This document shows, in pieces, positions 15,980 to 25,253 of a DNA stretch of 64,000 bases. This stretch comes from Anaerolineae bacterium (GTDB lineage: Bacteria; Chloroflexota; Anaerolineae; Anaerolineales; Villigracilaceae): positions 1 through 64,000 of the forward strand of contig JABGOQ010000065.1 of NCBI GenBank assembly GCA_018645405.1, in the 5' to 3' direction. The notes below the pieces were generated by a model. It saw only the letters and a program-made list of their open reading frames with translations, was not told where the DNA came from and did no database searches. Numbering within the stretch: the stretch's first letter is position 1; each line of letters starts with the position of its first letter. Made by a program: the position numbers and the translations under genes.

Positions 15980-16906
15980 TTACTGATGAATTTCCGCCAA
16001 ACGAATCAAATCCTCATTCTCAGGATCATGAATAAAACTCCAAAAGACCTCCTGCGCACGATGGGGATTATCTATTTTGGGGCGCATCATATAAACGCCA
16101 CGCTTCAATTCTAATGCAGGGATGGGGACTTCGATAATCTTTCCCTGATTAAGACAACATTCTGCCGCCAACTGTGAGACAAATGCGACTCCGTACCCCG
16201 CCGCGACCGTGTGGACAATTGCTTCTGTATTTCCTAGTGTCATCAATACATTGAGATCATCCAGTGCAATATCGTGCTTCGCCAATTCGGCAAGCATCAT
16301 CCGCCGCGTACCAGATTCGGCTTCACGAGTAATCAACCGTTCCCCAAGCAAGTCATCAGGTGAAACAGAAGGGCGTACTGCCCAAGGATGATCAGCAGAG
16401 GCAATCAGCGTAATATAGTCATTGAAAAACATTTGGCTTTCCGTCCCCTCCCCTGCAATCTCAGAACTAACAACGCCCAAATTCGCTTCACCTTCCAATA
16501 AACGGGGGACAATATGCGGTGGCGTACAACCCAGTATATTTACGCGAATTCCAGGATAACGTTCGCAAAAACGTGCTGCCAACAAAGGCAAAATATACTT
16601 CCCCGCAGTTGTGCTACATGCGATATTCAACTCGCCAACCACTTCGTTATCTAACGAAGTCATCATCTCTTTCACATCACCACATTTCTTAATTAAATCC
16701 CGTGCCGAAGGCAAAAGTAAACGACCTGCTTCTGTCAAACGGAGCTTTGCGCCAGAGCGATCAAACAACTCTGTCCCTAACTCATGCTCTAAAATCTTGA
16801 CATGATGACTAATCGTTGGCTGCGTTAAATGCAGGCGTTTTGCCGCTTCTGAAAAGTTCAATTGTTCGGCGGCATATAAAAAAGATTTCAACTTAACTAA
16901 ATCCAT
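15980..16906 (-). CDS. LysR-family transcriptional regulator
   Basis: A 308-residue regulator: N-terminal winged helix (NFSEAAKRLHLTQPTISHHVKILE) and a C-terminal periplasmic-binding-like effector domain (about 90-300). It is convergent with the sulfur operon and divergent from the second octaheme cytochrome operon, so the 17.0-17.4 kb gap may hold its binding site. The class resembles CysB/CysL-like regulators, but no ligand can be inferred. Confidence 0.9.
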   Translation of the reverse strand: MDLVKLKSFLYAAEQLNFSEAAKRLHLTQPTISHHVKILEHELGTELFDRSGAKLRLTEAGRLLLPSARDLIKKCGDVKEMMTSLDNEVVGELNIACSTTAGKYILPLLAARFCERYPGIRVNILGCTPPHIVPRLLEGEANLGVVSSEIAGEGTESQMFFNDYITLIASADHPWAVRPSVSPDDLLGERLITREAESGTRRMMLAELAKHDIALDDLNVLMTLGNTEAIVHTVAAGYGVAFVSQLAAECCLNQGKIIEVPIPALELKRGVYMMRPKIDNPHRAQEVFWSFIHDPENEDLIRLAEIHQ

Positions 16907-17077
16907 CTTACTCCTCGATTTTCACTTTATTCATAGTCATAGTTGATGCGTGAAAATATGTACTAATTATGACATGAGCCGTCCATCTTGACAATATCAA
17001 GCCGCATATAGGACCATTAACATCCTCAATAGCTTCCTGCTTAAGGGCTCTAGTTACCGTCCACAGCAGTGTTTTTT

Positions 17078-17196
17078 ATGAAAAAATACTACCTAACCTG
17101 GCAAGAACTACTCAGCACAGCTGGATTTGCCTCCATCGGTATCACCCTCTTCTGGCTAATTGCCGATAATATCCCCTAATGGAAGAAGAGCAATAA
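17078..17196 (+). pseudogene. Remnant of the 3' end of a HybB/NrfD-type gene
   Basis: The stretch translates as YYLTWQELLSTAGFASIGIT and onwards to ADNIP. It closely matches the last 35 or so residues of the intact subunit at 2895-4013 (TWQELLSTAGLASIGIIIFW, then ASNIPLMEEEH). One base is missing in the cccc-taatgg segment relative to the intact gene, giving an early stop at 17177-17179; the old terminal codons can still be followed to 17196. No upstream part of the gene remains. The rest of the 16907-17425 gap holds the LysR promoter side and the promoter of the next operon. Confidence 0.85.
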
Positions 17197-17293
17197 AAAT
17201 TTCCTCAAAAAACCTAAAAAGCTATCACGTCATCAAGCAAATATGAGAACGCCACACACAACAACTTATAGGTACATAAAAACACACCAAACA

Positions 17294-17323
17294 TGACATT
17301 TGTCACATAAAACAGTGTATAAT
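17294..17323 (+). promoter_or_regulatory. Probable promoter and overlapping operator of the second octaheme operon
   Basis: A consensus -10 TATAAT at 17318-17323, with a weak -35 (tgacat, 17294-17299, 18 bp spacer). A perfect dyad TGACA-TT-TGTCA at 17294-17305 overlaps the -35, so a dimeric regulator bound there would control the promoter. LysR, ArsR or FNR/CRP-like proteins are possible. Confidence 0.5.
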
Positions 17324-17425
17324 CTCCCAAAAGTTTTCCCACGTCATTTATAAGGTAAGAATTAGTTTAGAAAACAGAAAAAACACCCCACAATACTCAA
17401 AAGGGGGCGTAAAAGGAGAGTGTAT

Positions 17426-19102
17426 ATGAAAAGAAGGATAATGATGGCTGGCTTAGGCTTAGTCATTACCGGCGTTTTGATTGTCTCTATGGCTTTTATG
17501 GCCAATGCCCAAGCCGTCGGTTCTTTCAGCAAATTATCGCAAAGCGGAGATGACCCTCAACGGCAAAGCTCTACCGCCGACCATACAAAATTTGAAGTGC
17601 TTCAAGTAGATTTTACAACAGGCCCTGAAGTGACTGCCGCCTGTCTAACTTGCCACACCGAAGCCGCAAAACAGGTAATGGAAACCCCGCATTGGACATG
17701 GGAGTATGCCGACCCACAAACGGGAGAAAAACTTGGGAAGAAAAATGTTATCAACAATTTCTGCCAATCCGTAGAATCCAATGAGCCCCGTTGCACCTCT
17801 TGCCATGTTGGCTACGGATGGGAAGATAAAGATTTCGACTTCACTGTTGAAGAAAATGTAGATTGTCTCGTTTGCCACGACACCACAGGGACGTACAAAA
17901 AACTCCCCACTACCGCAGGGCATCCTGTTTACGATGAGCCTAAAGAATTCCCCGCAGGCAGCGGAAAAATGTGGGAAGTCGTTGACTTAACCCTGGTTGC
18001 CCAAAATGTGGGCGCAACCAGCCGCCAAACTTGCGGAGCTTGCCATTTTGATGGCGGCGGCGGAAACGGCGTAAAACACGGCGACCTTGACCAATCGCTC
18101 ATCTCCCCCGATCACGGATTAGATGTTCACATGGACGCAGAAGGCTTAAATTTCACCTGTGCCACCTGCCACGCGCCACAAGCGCATGTTATCCCCGGCA
18201 GTCGCTATCAGGTAGAAGCAAAAGATGAAGATGGGATTGCTCTTCCGGGGCGTGGAAATAGCGCATTAACCTGTGAAGATTGTCATGGCTTAACCCCTCA
18301 CCCCGCAGGGAATGAAATGGCAGTAGAACTTAATAAGCATGTAGAAAAAATTGCTTGCCAAACTTGCCATATCCCCACTTTTGCTCGGGGCGGCTACCCA
18401 ACCAAAACTTGGTGGGATTGGTCAACAGCCGGCAAAATGGATGAAGACGGAAAACCAATTAATATCGAAGATGAAAATGGCTTGCATATTTATCTTGCTA
18501 AAAAAGGCGATTTTGTCTGGGAAGAAAACGTAAGACCCGAATATGCTTGGTTCAATGGCGATATTGACTATCAAAGCATGAAACCCTTTGAAGAAGGCAC
18601 AGAAGCTTTACAAGTCAACCAAATTCATGGCTCGCCCGATGACCCCAATAGCCGCATTTGGCCTTTCAAAATCATGCGCGGCAAACAACCCTACGACACC
18701 GTGAATAACACCCTCGTCACCCCGCATGTATACGGCAAAGACGACACTGCCTATTGGGGAAATTATGACTGGCAAAAATCCATCACAACCGGCATGGAAT
18801 ACTCAGGCTTTGAGTACAGCGGAGAATACGACTTTATCGAAACCGAAATGTATTGGCCTATTGCCCACATGGTCGCCCCCGCCGAAGACGCACTCGATTG
18901 TGATGCCTGCCATAGACGAAATCAAGGTGTTTTAGCGGGCGTAGAGGGCATCTATATCCCTGGCGTTACCGAAACCCCCATCATCGACAAAATAAGCTGG
19001 AGCTTTATCGCACTCACGCTCGCCGGTGTACTCATTCATAGTTTGGCGCGTTTCATCAGCAGCAAAATGAGAAAGCAAAAGGAAAGCATCCAAAATGGCT
19101 AA
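17426..19102 (+). CDS. Octaheme c-type cytochrome, OTR family, second copy
   Basis: A 558-residue exported cytochrome with eight CXXCH sites (CLTCH, CTSCH, CLVCH, CGACH, CATCH, CEDCH, CQTCH, CDACH), the DTTGTYKK segment after the third, a signal sequence (about 5-30, ending ANAQA) and a C-terminal membrane helix near 525-545. It parallels the first copy along most of its length, including GGGGNGVKHGD after haem 4. Start is the ATG at 17426, correctly spaced from AAAGGAG; an in-frame GTG lies 6 bp upstream. Its partner gene, overlapping by 8 bp, is a cytochrome b561 rather than the ferredoxin/HybB pair of copy one. Confidence 0.88.
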   Translation: MKRRIMMAGLGLVITGVLIVSMAFMANAQAVGSFSKLSQSGDDPQRQSSTADHTKFEVLQVDFTTGPEVTAACLTCHTEAAKQVMETPHWTWEYADPQTGEKLGKKNVINNFCQSVESNEPRCTSCHVGYGWEDKDFDFTVEENVDCLVCHDTTGTYKKLPTTAGHPVYDEPKEFPAGSGKMWEVVDLTLVAQNVGATSRQTCGACHFDGGGGNGVKHGDLDQSLISPDHGLDVHMDAEGLNFTCATCHAPQAHVIPGSRYQVEAKDEDGIALPGRGNSALTCEDCHGLTPHPAGNEMAVELNKHVEKIACQTCHIPTFARGGYPTKTWWDWSTAGKMDEDGKPINIEDENGLHIYLAKKGDFVWEENVRPEYAWFNGDIDYQSMKPFEEGTEALQVNQIHGSPDDPNSRIWPFKIMRGKQPYDTVNNTLVTPHVYGKDDTAYWGNYDWQKSITTGMEYSGFEYSGEYDFIETEMYWPIAHMVAPAEDALDCDACHRRNQGVLAGVEGIYIPGVTETPIIDKISWSFIALTLAGVLIHSLARFISSKMRKQKESIQNG

Positions 19103-19712
19103 AAAGAAAATAAAAATCTATACCACATTCATTCGCTTTTGGCATTGGACGCAAGTTTTTCTTCTTGCCACACTCGCATTCACCGGCTTTGCAGTGCATG
19201 GTACACACCACATAATCCATTTTGACACAGCAGTAAAAGTTCATAATATCGCAGGGATCGCACTCGGCTTACTAGCTTTTGCCATGTTCTTTTATTATTT
19301 CACCACAGGCGAATGGAAACAATACAAACTTAACAAAATGGACATTCTCTCCCAAGCCAAATACTACACATCTGGCATTCTAAAGGGCGAGCCACATCCC
19401 CACAAAAAAACTGAAATTTCAAGATTAAACCCTCTCCAAAAAATTACTTACTTAAACTTCAAAATACTTATCCTGCCGATTATGGGTATTACAGGAACAA
19501 TGTATCTCTACCAAGAATACTTTTCTCACCTCAATCTCCCCCTCTTCGTACTCAATAATGTTGCTGTAATCCACACTATTGGTGCCTATATTTTGGTCGC
19601 CTTTGTCATTGTCCACGTCTACATGACCACCACCGGGCATACAATCACCAGCCACATCAAAACAATGATCACGGGCTGGGAAGAGATAGAAGAACACCAA
19701 AAAGAAGGATAA
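19095..19712 (+). CDS. Cytochrome b561-type membrane subunit
   Basis: A 205-residue protein with four membrane helices and well-placed histidines (RFWHWTQ, FAVHGTHHIIHFD, VHNIAG, VIHTIGAYI, FVIVHVYMTTTGH), typical of the diheme cytochrome b subunits of formate dehydrogenases and Ni-Fe hydrogenases. It would transfer electrons between menaquinone and the octaheme cytochrome encoded just upstream. The same domain is found fused to the seven-heme cytochrome at 22452-25202. A strong terminator follows. Confidence 0.87.
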   Translation: MAKKKIKIYTTFIRFWHWTQVFLLATLAFTGFAVHGTHHIIHFDTAVKVHNIAGIALGLLAFAMFFYYFTTGEWKQYKLNKMDILSQAKYYTSGILKGEPHPHKKTEISRLNPLQKITYLNFKILILPIMGITGTMYLYQEYFSHLNLPLFVLNNVAVIHTIGAYILVAFVIVHVYMTTTGHTITSHIKTMITGWEEIEEHQKEG

Positions 19713-19731
19713 ATTTGACTATGTTTCACCC

Positions 19732-19767
19732 AAAACGCGAATTGCTAATCTAGCAATTCGCGTTTTT
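19732..19767 (+). terminator. Terminator of the second octaheme operon
   Basis: A 16-bp inverted repeat around a 3-base loop (aaaacgcgaattgcta / tagcaattcgcgtttt), followed by a T-run, 20 bp after the cytochrome b stop codon. Confidence 0.9.
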
Positions 19768-19770
19768 TTA

Positions 19771-19860
19771 TTGGATGTAGAACAGCGCGTCGCACGCGTA
19801 TTTGGCTTGCGTGGCGTTAGTCAACATTGTCGCAAGCCTGAACACGATCTTCTCCCCGCA
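19771..19860. repeat. Terminator-associated intergenic repeat family, copy C
   Basis: Directly follows the terminator. It shares ggatg.agaacagc, tttggcttgcgt, gcgtta and caacattgtcgc blocks with copies A and D. No coding potential shared between copies. Confidence 0.55.
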
Positions 19861-19994
19861 ATCTCTACATACAAATCATCTTACAACTTAATGGAATAGA
19901 TTTACACAATTTTCTTCTACTACCCTCCCAGAATCACAAAGGCACGTACTTGATTGTGCACGGCTTTATTTTGCATGAGGAGATGAGATGTGTT

Positions 19995-20087
19995 CTAGAG
20001 GCGATTGCCTTCTTCATCTCCCACCTCCAATTGCAAGCCATCGGGGTCAGGGGGTGTTTTCACCCGAGATCCACGGAGAGAGACATT
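19995..20087 (-). pseudogene. Possible remnant of a VOC (glyoxalase-like) gene
   Basis: On the minus strand about 30 codons end in TPPDPDGLQLEVGDEEGN and a stop at 19995-19997; DPDG-x-x-LEV is typical of the C-terminus of vicinal-oxygen-chelate proteins. A stop codon lies just upstream in this frame and no more of the domain is visible. The remaining 19861-20284 sequence shows no credible gene. Weak case. Confidence 0.25.
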
Positions 20088-20284
20088 CGTGATCTATGGT
20101 GCAAGGATCAGTGAGGAAGAGCAGGAAATTACCGAGGTCCTCTACAGCTTGATCGCTGAGAAAAAATGGGTAATCTGCTCAAAACATATTCATCTTCATA
20201 TCCCATTCCCCCTGTTCAACACCCCATAAATCCTCACTAAATCTCTTAAAAAATACTTGTAACACAGATTTGTTATAAATATCA

Positions 20285-20304
20285 CACATTACACAGCTAA
20301 TGTG
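20285..20304. promoter_or_regulatory. Dyad upstream of the second ArsR-type regulator (candidate operator)
   Basis: A perfect inverted repeat CACATTA-N6-TAATGTG about 85-105 bp before the regulator. Its distance and symmetry resemble the dyad before the first ArsR-type gene (7425-7462), although the sequences differ. Probably the autoregulatory site. Confidence 0.5.
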
Positions 20305-20387
20305 ACACACTTAGTCGTGTTATGACATAGCACCTCTCCTAATATGACAAGTTGCACTAATTAGAAATTTCTCATAATGTTACTATC

Positions 20388-20789
20388 TTGGCAGATTGCA
20401 CTATATGTAAATATCCGAATATGCTTATGAACTCAAATCCTCCCCTCATCCAAGAAGTGACCGAGCTCCATGCTGGTATTTGTAATGGCTTGGCAGATCC
20501 AACGCGCATTCTTATGCTCTACGCGCTAGTCGATTCTCCTCGCAACGTCAATGACCTAGCAGAAACCCTAGAGCTTCCACAGCCGACCACATCACGTCAT
20601 CTAAAAATACTGCGCCAGCAAAGTTTAGTCATTGGAGAACGCAAAGGACTTTATATCTATTATCGTCTCGCAGATGAACGCATTATCGAAGCACTCGACT
20701 TACTTCGGACAATTTTGAACGACCGTCTCACCTACCGCGCCAGTCTGGTAGAAAACTACAATCCCCCGGAAGAACAGGAAAAGATATGA
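20388..20789 (+). CDS. ArsR-family transcriptional regulator coupled to the third octaheme cytochrome
   Basis: Up to 133 residues. The winged helix is clear: NVNDLAETLELPQPTTSRHLKILRQQ and wing GERKGLYIYYRLAD. The start is uncertain: a TTG at 20388 would add an N-terminus with a CTIC pair (Cys4, Cys7); ATGs at 20421 or 20427 would give 122 or 120 residues. None has a good ribosome site. Beyond that pair the only cysteine is in HAGICNGLAD. The stop overlaps the start of the next cytochrome (ATGA), so regulator and enzyme are made together. Confidence 0.85.
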   Translation: MADCTICKYPNMLMNSNPPLIQEVTELHAGICNGLADPTRILMLYALVDSPRNVNDLAETLELPQPTTSRHLKILRQQSLVIGERKGLYIYYRLADERIIEALDLLRTILNDRLTYRASLVENYNPPEEQEKI

Positions 20790-22231
20790 AAAAATCGAAT
20801 CTCACTTGGATAGTTGGCGCAATTGCCACACTTGTTATCATTCTCGCCCCCGTTATTTATTTTCTCCCCAAAGGAGATAAAAGGTCAGATGATCCTTGGC
20901 AGAATCTCCCTCTGCACCCTGTCCACACCGCACATGCAGCTATTCTCGAAGACAGAGGTCCCTTTGAAACAGGTCAAGACGTGACTAAAGCCTGTCTTGA
21001 ATGTCATGAAAACTCCGCTTCTGAGATGATGGCGACTGCCCACTGGACTTGGGAAAGCGAACCTTATGATATTGAAGGTCACGACGAACCTGTCACAATT
21101 GGCAAGAAAAACCAAATCAACAACTTCTGCATCGGCGTTCAAGGGAATTGGTCATCATGCACATCCTGCCACGCTGGTTACGGTTGGGATAGTGCCGATT
21201 TTGATTTCGACAACGAAGAAAATGTAGACTGCCTCGTCTGTCACGACACAACCGGCACTTATGTAAAAAGCACCGCTGGTAATCCTGCTGAAGGTGTTGA
21301 CTTGATGGACGTCGCGAAAAATGTCGGCATCCCCGGTCGAGAAAATTGCGGTGGCTGCCACTTCAAAGGCGGCGGTGGGAATGCGGTCAAACACGGCGAT
21401 TTAGACGAAACGCTCTACTTTCCTCCAGACCGCGTTGATGTCCACATGGGCGAGCATGATTTCCTCTGCACCGATTGTCACCGCACAGAGGCACATTTAG
21501 TCTCTGGACGTTCAATTTCCGTCAGCCTGGATAGCAAAAATCAGATTGCCTGCACTGACTGCCATACCGAAGAATTACACGAAGATGAACGCATCAATGT
21601 TCATCTTGCATCAGTCGCTTGCCAAACTTGCCACATCCCCTCTGCTGCAACGCGTGACGCAACCAAAATGTACTGGGACTGGTCTACCGCTGGTAATGAC
21701 GACATCGAAGAAAGCACCCACGAATACCTCAAGATTAAAGGCAGCTTCGTTTACGAAGATGACTTTGTCCCTGAATATCGCTGGTACAACGGGACTGCTG
21801 ACCGTTACATCCTTGGCGACGTTATGAATCCTGAAGAAGTCACCTCGATCAACCTGCCTTTGGGCGATATAAACGACGAGACCGCGAAAATTTTCCCCTT
21901 CAAAGTACATCGTGGCAAGCAACCTTACGATACGGTCTACAACTACTTCCTGCAACCCAAAACGGTTGGCGAAGGCGGCTTCTGGACAGAATTCGACTGG
22001 GATTTAGCCCTCCGCTTAGGCTCTGAAATTACCGGCATGGAATATAGCGGCGAATATGGCTTTGCTAATACTGAAATGTTCTGGCCCACCACGCACATGG
22101 TCACATCCGCTGATCAAGCCTTAACTTGCGGATACTGCCACGGCGAAGACGAAAGCCGCATGGATTGGGAAGCTCTCGGCTACTACGGCGACCCAATTGA
22201 TTGGGGTGGACGCTTTAGCGCGAAGAGATAA
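20786..22231 (+). CDS. Octaheme c-type cytochrome, OTR family, third copy
   Basis: A 481-residue cytochrome with eight CXXCH sites (CLECH, CTSCH, CLVCH, CGGCH, CTDCH, CTDCH, CQTCH, CGYCH). The segment after the third reads DTTGTYVKS, keeping one of the two lysines of the other copies. The N-terminal hydrophobic stretch (about 6-26) is a signal or anchor; unlike the other two copies it has no C-terminal membrane helix, so it may be soluble or N-terminally anchored. It is coupled to an ArsR-type regulator and followed by the seven-heme/cytochrome b fusion, the likely membrane partner. Confidence 0.88.
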   Translation: MKKSNLTWIVGAIATLVIILAPVIYFLPKGDKRSDDPWQNLPLHPVHTAHAAILEDRGPFETGQDVTKACLECHENSASEMMATAHWTWESEPYDIEGHDEPVTIGKKNQINNFCIGVQGNWSSCTSCHAGYGWDSADFDFDNEENVDCLVCHDTTGTYVKSTAGNPAEGVDLMDVAKNVGIPGRENCGGCHFKGGGGNAVKHGDLDETLYFPPDRVDVHMGEHDFLCTDCHRTEAHLVSGRSISVSLDSKNQIACTDCHTEELHEDERINVHLASVACQTCHIPSAATRDATKMYWDWSTAGNDDIEESTHEYLKIKGSFVYEDDFVPEYRWYNGTADRYILGDVMNPEEVTSINLPLGDINDETAKIFPFKVHRGKQPYDTVYNYFLQPKTVGEGGFWTEFDWDLALRLGSEITGMEYSGEYGFANTEMFWPTTHMVTSADQALTCGYCHGEDESRMDWEALGYYGDPIDWGGRFSAKR

Positions 22232-22451
22232 ACAGCACAGTCTCTGAGCGGCAACCGCAGGAAGGTAGCGATAGCACGGTCGCAGACGAAGAGAGGCTTC
22301 TTATCAAACCCGTCCTTCGTCTACGCTCCGCTCCGCTCAGGAACTGACATTGCTTCTCGCCAAGAATTTGCTCACAAACGGAAGCAAGCCCAAAACAAGA
22401 ACGAAACAATCATCTAATGAACGAAGAAAAGAAATTTCAAAAGGAAAAAAG

Positions 22452-25202
22452 ATGAAGCTAATCAACAACAAATCTAAACAATCCCGCTTAGGCTTTACGA
22501 GCATATTGATTGTTGCCGCGCTCCTGATTATCGGCGTTGCCGCGACGGGTCAAACCGCACTGGCTGAAAAGTCGGCGCAAGGGGGACCCGATGAAGGCTC
22601 TCCATTACATCCCACCTTCCCCATGCTCGATGAAGATGGCGAAAACGTATTGGATACGGGCAACCCCGTTTCGACAATGCAAACCTGCGGCTCATGCCAC
22701 GATACAGAATTCATCGAAAAACACAGCTATCACGCAAACGCTGGCTTCGACGATATGGTTGCTGCGGGAGAAACCCCCACCGAACGAGATTGGGATACCA
22801 GCCCAGGCTTTTTCGGGACATGGAACCCGATTGCGTATCGCTATCTCTCCCCCGCAGGTGATGAAAACCCCGACCTGACTACCCCAGAATGGATTCAAAC
22901 TTTCGGTGGCAGGCATCCAGGCGGCGGTCCCGCAGTTTATAGTCAAACTGGGGTCAAGTTGACCGAATTAAGCTATACGAAAGACTCTTTTGAAACAAAT
23001 ATCGTTGATCCCGCAACAGGCGAACTCGTTGAATGGGATTGGAGTGAATCTGGCGTTGTCGAAATGAATTGTTTCCTCTGCCACACCCCCGAACCGAATA
23101 ATGACGCTCGTAAAGAAGCCTTGCATAATGGTGCTTTCAGATGGGCAAATACAGCAACTTTGCTTGGCAGCGGCATTGTGAGCGAAGCAAATGGCGAGTT
23201 CACTTGGAACAAAGCCGCTTTCTCCGAAAACAATGAACTTAGCGCAGAATTTGTAACCTTGCAAGACCCCGAAGATAATAATTGTGGTCTTTGTCATGGT
23301 CTTGTTCACGATAATGTAGAAGACCCGCTTGTAATGGACGGTTGCTCTCCCGAACGCTGGACAACCATCACCACCGGTCAAATTATCTCCTCGCAACGTC
23401 TTTCAGTCTCTGGCATGAACTTGGCAGATAAAGAAACTCTTGCCCGCTCCTGGGATGTTCACGCAGAACGCCAGCTCGAATGTACCGATTGCCATTACGC
23501 ACTCAACAACCCACTCTACTACCAAGAAGGCAGTGCAACACGCCCCGACCACCTTCTTTTTGACCCCCGCCGCCTCGAACTTGGCGAATATCTTGAGCAA
23601 CCTTTGCACCAATTTGCTCGCGGCGATAGCGCACAAAGCATGGTTTCCCCGAACATCAAAGACACCATGCGCAGTTGCGCCGACTGTCACGATCCCGATG
23701 CCGCCCACGATTGGCTGCCTTACGCAGACCGCCACATGAGCGCAGTAAGCTGCGAATCTTGCCACATTCCAAAACTCTTTTCCTCCGCAAACCAACAATA
23801 CGACTGGACGGTAATTGACCTTGAAGGCAACGCCCAAACCCAATGTCGCGGCTCCGAAGGTGAAGTTGACGTCAACTCCTTGCTCGTCGGTTACGAACCC
23901 ATCCTTTTGCCTCGTGAAAATTCAAATGGGACTAAAACACTCGTCCCGCATAACTTGATCACAACCTGGTTCTGGATTTATGGCGAAGATGAACGCCCCG
24001 TTCCGATGCGTGACCTTGAACTTGCGTACCTTCAAGATGCAGAGTACGCGCCCGACGTTTTGGCAGCCTTCGACGCCAACTCAGACGGATTGCTGGACGA
24101 TAGCGAACTCATCATCAACACCGAAGCAAAAGACAGCCTCATCAAAGAACGCCTCACCGCACTCGGATTTGATAATCCCCGCATCTCTGGTGAAATTCAA
24201 CCCTACAGCATCCACCACGACGTTGCCACCAGCGATTGGGCAACCCGTGATTGTCAAACCTGCCACAGCGAAGATACCCGCCTAACCCAAGAACTTCAAC
24301 TTTCTGGTTATGTCCCCATCGGCGCAAAAGCAGAGTTTGTCCCCGGCAGCAACGTCGTCTTCAATGGCAAAATCTACGAAGACGAAAGCGGCTCAATTTT
24401 CTACAAACCCGCTCCCGACGCAGAAAATCTCTACATCCTCGGCTCAGACAACGTAAAATGGATTGATGCCGTTGGCTTATGGAGTTTCATTCTTGTTGTA
24501 CTCGGCGTACTCGGTCACGGTGGCTTACGCGTTTACGCCGCCTCGAAGAACGGCGTCCACGAAGCAAAAGTAGAGAAAGTCTATATGTACAGCGTCTACG
24601 AACGCTTCTGGCATTGGATGCAGACCGCCGCAATCGTATTGCTCCTCTTCACAGGCATGATCATCCACAACCCCGATAGCTACATTCTCTTCAGCTTCAG
24701 CGGCGTAGTCATCACTCATAATGTTCTCGCAACCATTTTGGCAGTCAATGCAGCCCTCTCCCTCTTCTATCATCTGGTCAGCGGTGACATCAAGCAATAT
24801 ATCCCACGTCCACGCGGTTTCTTTGACCAGACCTTTACCCAAGCAACCTACTATATCAACGGCATCTTCAAAGGCGAAGAACATCCCTTTGAAAAGAGTG
24901 CCAAAAAGAAACTCAATCCGCTTCAACAGATCACCTACTTCGGCATCTTGAATGTCCTCCTGCCGCTACAAGGTCTTACAGGCATCCTGATCTGGGGCGC
25001 AGAACGCTGGCCTCCACTCTCAGCAGCTCTCGGCGGATTACCCTTCCTCGCACCATTCCACACCCTCATCGCATGGCTCTTTGGTTCATTCATCGTGATG
25101 CACGTTTATCTCACCACCACTGGACACACTCCGCTGGCAGGCATCAACTCCATGATCAATGGCTGGGATGACGTGGAAATTCACGAGCATAGTGCAGAAT
25201 AA
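22452..25202 (+). CDS. Seven-heme cytochrome c fused to a cytochrome b561 membrane domain
   Basis: A 916-residue fusion. Signal sequence at residues 14-38; a periplasmic region with seven CXXCH sites (CGSCH, CFLCH, CGLCH, CTDCH, CADCH, CESCH, CQTCH); a perfect EF-hand-like loop (DANSDGLLDDSE, near residue 545); a membrane helix near 675-695; then a four-helix b561 domain (YERFWHWMQ, FHTLIAWLF, VYLTTTGH) closely parallel to the separate protein at 19095-19712. It can carry electrons from quinol to periplasmic cytochromes in one chain. I chose the ATG at 22452 because an AAGGAAAAAAG site precedes it and the signal sequence follows; upstream in-frame codons add a basic, non-conserved-looking stretch. 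The 220-bp gap before it shows only an imperfect palindrome. Confidence 0.85.
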   Translation: MKLINNKSKQSRLGFTSILIVAALLIIGVAATGQTALAEKSAQGGPDEGSPLHPTFPMLDEDGENVLDTGNPVSTMQTCGSCHDTEFIEKHSYHANAGFDDMVAAGETPTERDWDTSPGFFGTWNPIAYRYLSPAGDENPDLTTPEWIQTFGGRHPGGGPAVYSQTGVKLTELSYTKDSFETNIVDPATGELVEWDWSESGVVEMNCFLCHTPEPNNDARKEALHNGAFRWANTATLLGSGIVSEANGEFTWNKAAFSENNELSAEFVTLQDPEDNNCGLCHGLVHDNVEDPLVMDGCSPERWTTITTGQIISSQRLSVSGMNLADKETLARSWDVHAERQLECTDCHYALNNPLYYQEGSATRPDHLLFDPRRLELGEYLEQPLHQFARGDSAQSMVSPNIKDTMRSCADCHDPDAAHDWLPYADRHMSAVSCESCHIPKLFSSANQQYDWTVIDLEGNAQTQCRGSEGEVDVNSLLVGYEPILLPRENSNGTKTLVPHNLITTWFWIYGEDERPVPMRDLELAYLQDAEYAPDVLAAFDANSDGLLDDSELIINTEAKDSLIKERLTALGFDNPRISGEIQPYSIHHDVATSDWATRDCQTCHSEDTRLTQELQLSGYVPIGAKAEFVPGSNVVFNGKIYEDESGSIFYKPAPDAENLYILGSDNVKWIDAVGLWSFILVVLGVLGHGGLRVYAASKNGVHEAKVEKVYMYSVYERFWHWMQTAAIVLLLFTGMIIHNPDSYILFSFSGVVITHNVLATILAVNAALSLFYHLVSGDIKQYIPRPRGFFDQTFTQATYYINGIFKGEEHPFEKSAKKKLNPLQQITYFGILNVLLPLQGLTGILIWGAERWPPLSAALGGLPFLAPFHTLIAWLFGSFIVMHVYLTTTGHTPLAGINSMINGWDDVEIHEHSAE

Positions 25203-25253
25203 GTATTTAGATAAACCTGACAGATTTCAAGTCAACAAAAAGGAATAAATCCT

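Noticed and set aside
20005-20229. 74-codon plus-strand frame between the second and third OTR operons
   Set aside because: No ribosome site, low-complexity start and no recognisable family; the opposite strand gives a better, though weak, VOC-like fragment.
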